46,150 bases of DNA, taken from contig DCIN01000070.1 in the NCBI GenBank assembly GCA_002315815.1, positions 4,632 to 50,781 of the forward strand. Direction: 5' to 3'. Of this stretch, positions 42,572 through 46,150 are shown piece by piece (the stretch's first letter is position 1; every line of letters begins with the position of its first letter). A model generated the notes under the pieces. It had not been told where the DNA came from. It made no database searches and worked only from the letters and a program-made list of their open reading frames with translations. Origin of the DNA: Bacteroidales bacterium UBA1725 (GTDB lineage Bacteria; Bacteroidota; Bacteroidia; Bacteroidales; UBA932). The position numbers and the translations under genes are program-made.

Positions 42572-43190
42572 AATTGCACAGGAACTTCTGAGAATCAAGG
42601 CTGTGTTCCTCCGCCCCGAAGAACCCTTCACCTGGGCCAGCGGCATCAAAAGCCCGATTTATTGCGACAACCGCCTTATTCTCTCCGACCCATCAGCCCG
42701 GAACATTGTGGAACAGGCCATAGCGGACACGGTGAAATTGAGATTCCCCCAGGCGGAGATGCTTATGGGCACCAGCACGGCAGGCATAGCCCACGCCGCA
42801 CTGGCGGCGAACATTCTGGACCTTCCTATGGGATATGTACGCGGCGAGGCCAAAACCCACGGACGCAACAACAAGATTGAAGGCCGGATGGAAAAAGGCT
42901 GCAAAGTCGTCGTGATAGAAGACCTCATCTCCACTGGCGGCAGTGCCGTCGAGGTGGTGGAAGCCTTGAGAGACGCAGGAGCGGAAGTGCTGGGTATAGT
43001 CAGCATTTTCACATATGGAATGCAGAAAGGTCTGGACCGGTTGAAAGCGGCCCGAGTGGTCAATTATTCCCTCAGCAATCTCGATGCTCTAGTGGAAGTC
43101 GCCGCAGCATCAGGATACATCGCCCCAGAGTGGAAGGAACGCATCATCAGGTTCAGGGACAACCCTTCGGACGAAAGCTGGATATCATAA
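42561..43190 (+). CDS. pyrE: Orotate phosphoribosyltransferase
   Basis: A 209-residue enzyme (213 if the ATG at 42549 is used). It has FTWASGIKSPIYCDNR, GVARGEAK-like YVRGEAKTHG, and the PRPP loop VVIEDLISTGGSAVE. It joins PRPP and orotate. The start is inside pyrF (11-base overlap). pyrB follows after 17 bases. Confidence 0.95.
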   Translation: MENKIAQELLRIKAVFLRPEEPFTWASGIKSPIYCDNRLILSDPSARNIVEQAIADTVKLRFPQAEMLMGTSTAGIAHAALAANILDLPMGYVRGEAKTHGRNNKIEGRMEKGCKVVVIEDLISTGGSAVEVVEALRDAGAEVLGIVSIFTYGMQKGLDRLKAARVVNYSLSNLDALVEVAAASGYIAPEWKERIIRFRDNPSDESWIS

Positions 43191-43207
43191 TAAATTCGGA
43201 TACTCTT

Positions 43208-44287
43208 ATGAAACATCTTATTGATCCAATGGACCTCAGCCGTCAGGAAACGGACGAAATCATCACCCTGGCTCAGGATATCATAGCCCATAGGGAAAGA
43301 TATCAGGGCAGTATGTCTCACCGCAAACTGGCTACACTCTTCTATGAACCCAGTACACGCACAAGGCTCAGCTTCACCTCGGCAATGATGGAGCTGGGTG
43401 GAAACGTACTGGGATTCTCTGATGCCAAAAGTACATCCGTGAGCAAAGGGGAGACTGTACAGGACACGGTTCGGGTAGTCGGCTGCTTCTCTGAAATAAT
43501 AGCTATGCGACACCATATCGAAGGAGCCCAGTTGTATGCCACTGAGGTGTCTAAAGTACCGATAATAAATGCCGGAGACGGAAGTCACAGTCATCCTACC
43601 CAGACACTGACAGATCTTCTCACAATCAAACGTGAACTGGGGCACATCGAGGGGATCACCATAGGGTTCTGCGGTGACCTTCGTTTCGGCCGCACCGTTC
43701 ATTCACTCATCAAAGCCCTCACCCGCTATTCAGACATCAAGATTGTACTGATTGCCCCCGATGAGCTCAAGTTGCCGGACTATATCAAGCACGATATCTG
43801 CGACAAATGCGGGATGAGTTATCGTGAAGTGGCGACTATGGAGGAAGTGATGCCCGAACTCGACATACTCTATATGACAAGAGTGCAGAAGGAGCGCTTT
43901 TTGGACGAGGATGAGTTTGACCGGGTAAAGGACTGCTTCGTGCTCGACACTGCCAAGATGGCTCTTGCAAAAGAGAAGATGGCTGTCCTTCATCCGCTTC
44001 CCAGAGTCAATGAGATTCTCACCGAGGTGGACAATGACCCGAGAGCCGCCTACTTCAGGCAAGTGGAAAACGGCAAGTTCGTTCGCGAAGCACTGATGGT
44101 CAAATTGTTGGAATGGGAAAACGACCCCGCCCACGGAATGCCGTCCAGAGGCGAACCTATCCTCGATTCATCCCTGCGCTGCCCCAATTCAAAGTGCATC
44201 TGCAACTGCGAACACGCTCCCGGCAAATTCCGCCGCACGGATGACGGCATACTCCGCTGCTGGTACTGCGACCACAAAGTGAAGTGA
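43208..44287 (+). CDS. pyrB: Aspartate carbamoyltransferase fused to a PyrI-type zinc domain
   Basis: A 359-residue protein. Residues 1 to about 310 are the catalytic chain with YEPSTRTRLSF, SKGETVQDT, GDGSHSHPTQTL, LRFGRTVHS, MTRVQKER and HPLPRVNE. The last 45 residues hold CPNSKC and RCWYC, the four zinc ligands with the exact spacing of the regulatory chain PyrI (C-x4-C and C-x2-C). The nucleotide-binding allosteric domain of PyrI is absent and no separate pyrI is seen. The zinc domain is the part of PyrI that contacts catalytic chains, so it may stabilise the oligomer without allostery. I chose the ATG at 43208; an upstream frame into pyrE is not supported. Confidence 0.93.
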   Translation: MKHLIDPMDLSRQETDEIITLAQDIIAHRERYQGSMSHRKLATLFYEPSTRTRLSFTSAMMELGGNVLGFSDAKSTSVSKGETVQDTVRVVGCFSEIIAMRHHIEGAQLYATEVSKVPIINAGDGSHSHPTQTLTDLLTIKRELGHIEGITIGFCGDLRFGRTVHSLIKALTRYSDIKIVLIAPDELKLPDYIKHDICDKCGMSYREVATMEEVMPELDILYMTRVQKERFLDEDEFDRVKDCFVLDTAKMALAKEKMAVLHPLPRVNEILTEVDNDPRAAYFRQVENGKFVREALMVKLLEWENDPAHGMPSRGEPILDSSLRCPNSKCICNCEHAPGKFRRTDDGILRCWYCDHKVK

Positions 44288-44318
44288 AGTAAAGTGAAGT
44301 GAAGTGAACTAAACTAAA
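44279..44318. repeat. 5-bp repeat (gtgaa/gtaaa/ctaaa) at the end of pyrB
   Basis: About eight imperfect 5-base units begin in the last two pyrB codons and run past the stop. It is the last of the junction repeats. I see no terminator hairpin after it. Confidence 0.8.
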
Positions 44319-44363
44319 GAACAGTATAGTAAAGAGAAAAAAATAACTTGGTAAAGATTATTA

Positions 44364-44606
44364 TTGTTGAAAAGAATTACAAGGTTCATTCTATTTGCAA
44401 TCACAGGTGTTTTACTGACAGCAATTCCGGCCGGAGCAAAGGCAGACAGTACAGAATTCAAATTAGACAAAATTGAAATACTTCCAGCTTTCAGAAGCAT
44501 AAATCCCAATATATTCTCATATTGGGTCGCTCAACGTTTGAACTTTCCAAACGATGCCCGAATGTTGGAAATCTCTGATAAGGTATTGGTCTATTATTTC
44601 GGGTAA
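44364..44606 (+). pseudogene. Truncated TonB-like exported protein fragment
   Basis: An 80-codon frame that starts with TTG (44364 or 44367), has an export signal (RFILFAITGVLLTAIPAGAKA), and then about 30 residues (FSYWVAQRLNFPNDARMLEISDKVLVYYF) resembling the start of the TonB C-terminal domain: FxxWVxxxLxYPxxA followed by GxVxVxF. It stops before the domain is complete. Codons after the stop (NYLVGFDESEDVYP) do not clearly continue the fold. It is AT-richer than the operon upstream and probably a decayed gene. A short functional peptide cannot be excluded. Confidence 0.5.
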
Positions 44607-44692
44607 GCTAATTATCTGGTTGGATTTGATGAATCAGAAGATGTGTATCCAAAACACCATACTAAATTCATTGGTTGGATATTTTGACAAAT

Positions 44693-44719
44693 GTAGATAA
44701 ATATACAAATATTTACTAC
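44693..44719. promoter_or_regulatory. Inverted repeat, likely AbiEi operator
   Basis: gtagataaatat (44693-44704), spacer acaa, then atatttactac (44709-44719): near-perfect arms differing by one base insertion. The right arm overlaps the -7 box of the abiE promoter by three bases. AbiEi antitoxins are known to repress their own operon by binding inverted repeats. Confidence 0.65.
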
Positions 44720-44724
44720 TTTTG
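44717..44724 (+). promoter_or_regulatory. Promoter -7 box of the abiE operon
   Basis: TACTTTTG matches TAnnTTTG and ends four bases before the abiEi ATG, so the transcript should be leaderless. No TTG lies at the expected -33 distance. Confidence 0.6.
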
Positions 44725-44728
44725 CACT

Positions 44729-45340
44729 ATGGAAAACAGATTGTCTTTTCAAGGAATGCCGGTTACATCCGGACTCATTGCTGCTTCTCTTCAAGATTAT
44801 ACCAATCCTGATGCGAAGATCGAGCGTATGACGAAGAACGGAGAACTGATTCGACTCCGCCGAGACCTGTATATGGACACGGCATCTGGACCAGTCAACG
44901 CCTTCCTTGCTGCGAACTACATTCTTACTCCGTCTTACGTTTCCGGTCTGAGCGCACTTTGGTTCTATGGAATTATTCCGGAGTATGTCTATGATACGAT
45001 ATCAATGACGACAAAGAGAGCTGTTTCCTTCAATAACGAGCTCGGAAGATTTTCTTATGTCAGTTGCCCGAAGGACTATTTTCCGATCGGGGTCACCAAG
45101 GCAACCCAGAATGGCAACACATTCCTGATTGCGGGCAAAGAAAAGGCTTTATCAGACCTTATCCTGATGACACCGAACCTCAATCTCCGATACAGGAAAG
45201 AAATTCTTAACTGGCTTGAAGAAGATATGCGAATGGATATGGATATCCTTTCAGAAATGAATCTTGATATCCTGGGACAATGTGCTGATACAGGTAGGAA
45301 GAGAACAATGTTAACCCAGATCATTAAAATTTTCAAGTGA
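44729..45340 (+). CDS. abiEi: AbiEi-family type IV antitoxin / transcriptional repressor
   Basis: A 203-residue protein with an N-terminal winged-helix region (about residues 1-60, KIERMTKNGELIRLRRDLYM) and a C-terminal antitoxin domain. The pattern LSALWFYGIIPEYVYDTISMTTKR is typical of the AbiEi group. It would neutralise the AbiEii nucleotidyltransferase without direct binding and repress the operon. The ATG at 44729 lies four bases after a promoter box, which decides the start over a longer frame from 44675. The toxin gene begins one base after the stop. Confidence 0.82.
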   Translation: MENRLSFQGMPVTSGLIAASLQDYTNPDAKIERMTKNGELIRLRRDLYMDTASGPVNAFLAANYILTPSYVSGLSALWFYGIIPEYVYDTISMTTKRAVSFNNELGRFSYVSCPKDYFPIGVTKATQNGNTFLIAGKEKALSDLILMTPNLNLRYRKEILNWLEEDMRMDMDILSEMNLDILGQCADTGRKRTMLTQIIKIFK

Positions 45341-45341
45341 T

Positions 45342-46150
45342 ATGCCTGTCAAAAGCATCAAACGGCCTGTAACCGCACAACAACTTGAACAGGAAAAGCA
45401 GGAAGATATGCAGCAGATAGTTCTCGTCGCACTCGCCAAAGCCGGAATATTCGATGTGGCTGCTTTCTATGGCGGAACCTGCCTGCGCCTCATACACGGA
45501 CTCGACAGGTTCTCTGAAGATCTTGACTTCTCGCTGCTTCAAAAGGACAATAACTTCAATCTGGAGAAATACTTTCCAGCTATCATCAACGAGTTCAAAA
45601 TGAGGGGAAGGGACGTTGAAATAACAAAAAAAGACAAGGCATCTTTCACTAAGGTACAATCCGCTTTTCTGAAGGACAATACGGCGATATATGACATCAA
45701 GTTCCAGACTGAAAAGACTCCAAAAATCAAGATTGAAGTGGATTATCTTCCTCCTCTTGAATTCGAGACAGAGGTGTCAATTCTGAAAAGCAATGAACCG
45801 GCCGCGGTCAGAACGTTCACACTGCCATCCCTGTTTGCAGGAAAAATGCATGCCCTGATTTACAGACAATGGAAGAACAGAGTCAAAGGACGTGACTGGT
45901 ACGATTTCGAATGGTATGTTAATAACGGGATTAAACTTGATCTGAAGCACTTCGCCAGAAGAGCGAAAGAATTTGACGGAATCGACGTAACCGAGAAATC
46001 CTTCAGACAGTCTCTGGTAGAGAAAATTCTGTCCACCGACATAGAATTGGCAAAAACGGATGTCCTGCCATTTATTCAGGACAAGAGAATACTCGACAAT
46101 TGGTCAAAAGAATATTTTCTTAGCCTTGCATCAAAAGTGAAATTTAAGTA
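45342..46150 (+). CDS. abiEii: AbiEii-family nucleotidyltransferase toxin, 3' end at window edge
   Basis: Reads 269 codons, then the window ends in TA, so the next codon may be TAA or TAG, or the protein may continue. Nucleotidyltransferase motifs are visible: FYGGTCLRL at residues 42-50 and DRFSEDLDFS at 55-64 (GG..D-x-D), IEVDYLP, and KMHALIYRQWKNRVKGRDWYDFEWYV, the conserved KxD-type segment of AbiEii. Known members add nucleotides to tRNA or otherwise block growth, as phage defence or plasmid-type stabilisation. The region is visibly AT-richer than the biosynthetic operons, which suggests later acquisition. Confidence 0.85.
   Translation, partial: MPVKSIKRPVTAQQLEQEKQEDMQQIVLVALAKAGIFDVAAFYGGTCLRLIHGLDRFSEDLDFSLLQKDNNFNLEKYFPAIINEFKMRGRDVEITKKDKASFTKVQSAFLKDNTAIYDIKFQTEKTPKIKIEVDYLPPLEFETEVSILKSNEPAAVRTFTLPSLFAGKMHALIYRQWKNRVKGRDWYDFEWYVNNGIKLDLKHFARRAKEFDGIDVTEKSFRQSLVEKILSTDIELAKTDVLPFIQDKRILDNWSKEYFLSLASKVKFK

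Overview
The window is a 46-kb piece of a Bacteroidales genome, most likely an uncultured gut-type lineage. The evidence is promoters of the Bacteroidetes form TAnnTTTG with an upstream TTG, an NVEALA-type secreted peptide beside a propeller lipoprotein, an N-succinylornithine-type arginine pathway, and little use of Shine-Dalgarno sites. The species cannot be named from the sequence.

Layout. 1-3373 (+): a partner-switching signalling set (HATPase kinase, membrane SpoIIE-type phosphatase, STAS protein) followed by a tyrosine-phosphatase-family protein. 3376-11840 (-): one arginine operon, argR-GNAT fusion > argG > argC > argD > argF' > argB > argE > argH, with mostly 4-bp gene overlaps. 11841-12058: a two-way control region with an ARG box, promoters on both strands, a histidine leader peptide and an attenuator-like terminator. 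12059-19096 (+): a complete histidine operon, hisG, hisDC fusion, hisB, hisH, hisA, hisF, hisIE. 19125-22803: a TerB/J-domain protein, an NVEALA peptide with a propeller lipoprotein, a Ser-rich secreted protein and folD. 22906-22979 (-): tRNA-Pro. 23078-34618 (-): a purine operon, purC2 > purE > purL > purC1 > purF > purM > purH > purN > purD. 34766-44287 (+): a complete de novo UMP operon, pyrC, carA, carB, pyrK, pyrD, pyrF, pyrE, pyrB. 44364-46150 (+): a more AT-rich accessory end with a TonB-like fragment and an AbiE type IV toxin-antitoxin pair that runs to the edge of the window.

How it works together. Four biosynthetic pathways (Arg, His, purine, pyrimidine) sit side by side as two divergent pairs. 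They share metabolites: PRPP, carbamoyl phosphate, AICAR from His synthesis returning to PurH, and formyl-folate from FolD.

What stands out. (1) The arginine repressor is fused to the enzyme proposed to make the first arginine intermediate. (2) A 17-residue His-containing leader peptide and a terminator hairpin precede hisG. (3) PurF and CarA have lost glutaminase catalytic residues, while HisH and PurL keep theirs; PurC1, next to PurF, also lacks conserved residues and a second purC is present. (4) PyrB carries only the zinc domain of PyrI. (5) hisD and hisC are fused. (6) Short tandem duplications, each of a different sequence, lie at almost every non-overlapping gene junction.

No gene-free stretch exceeds 300 bases.
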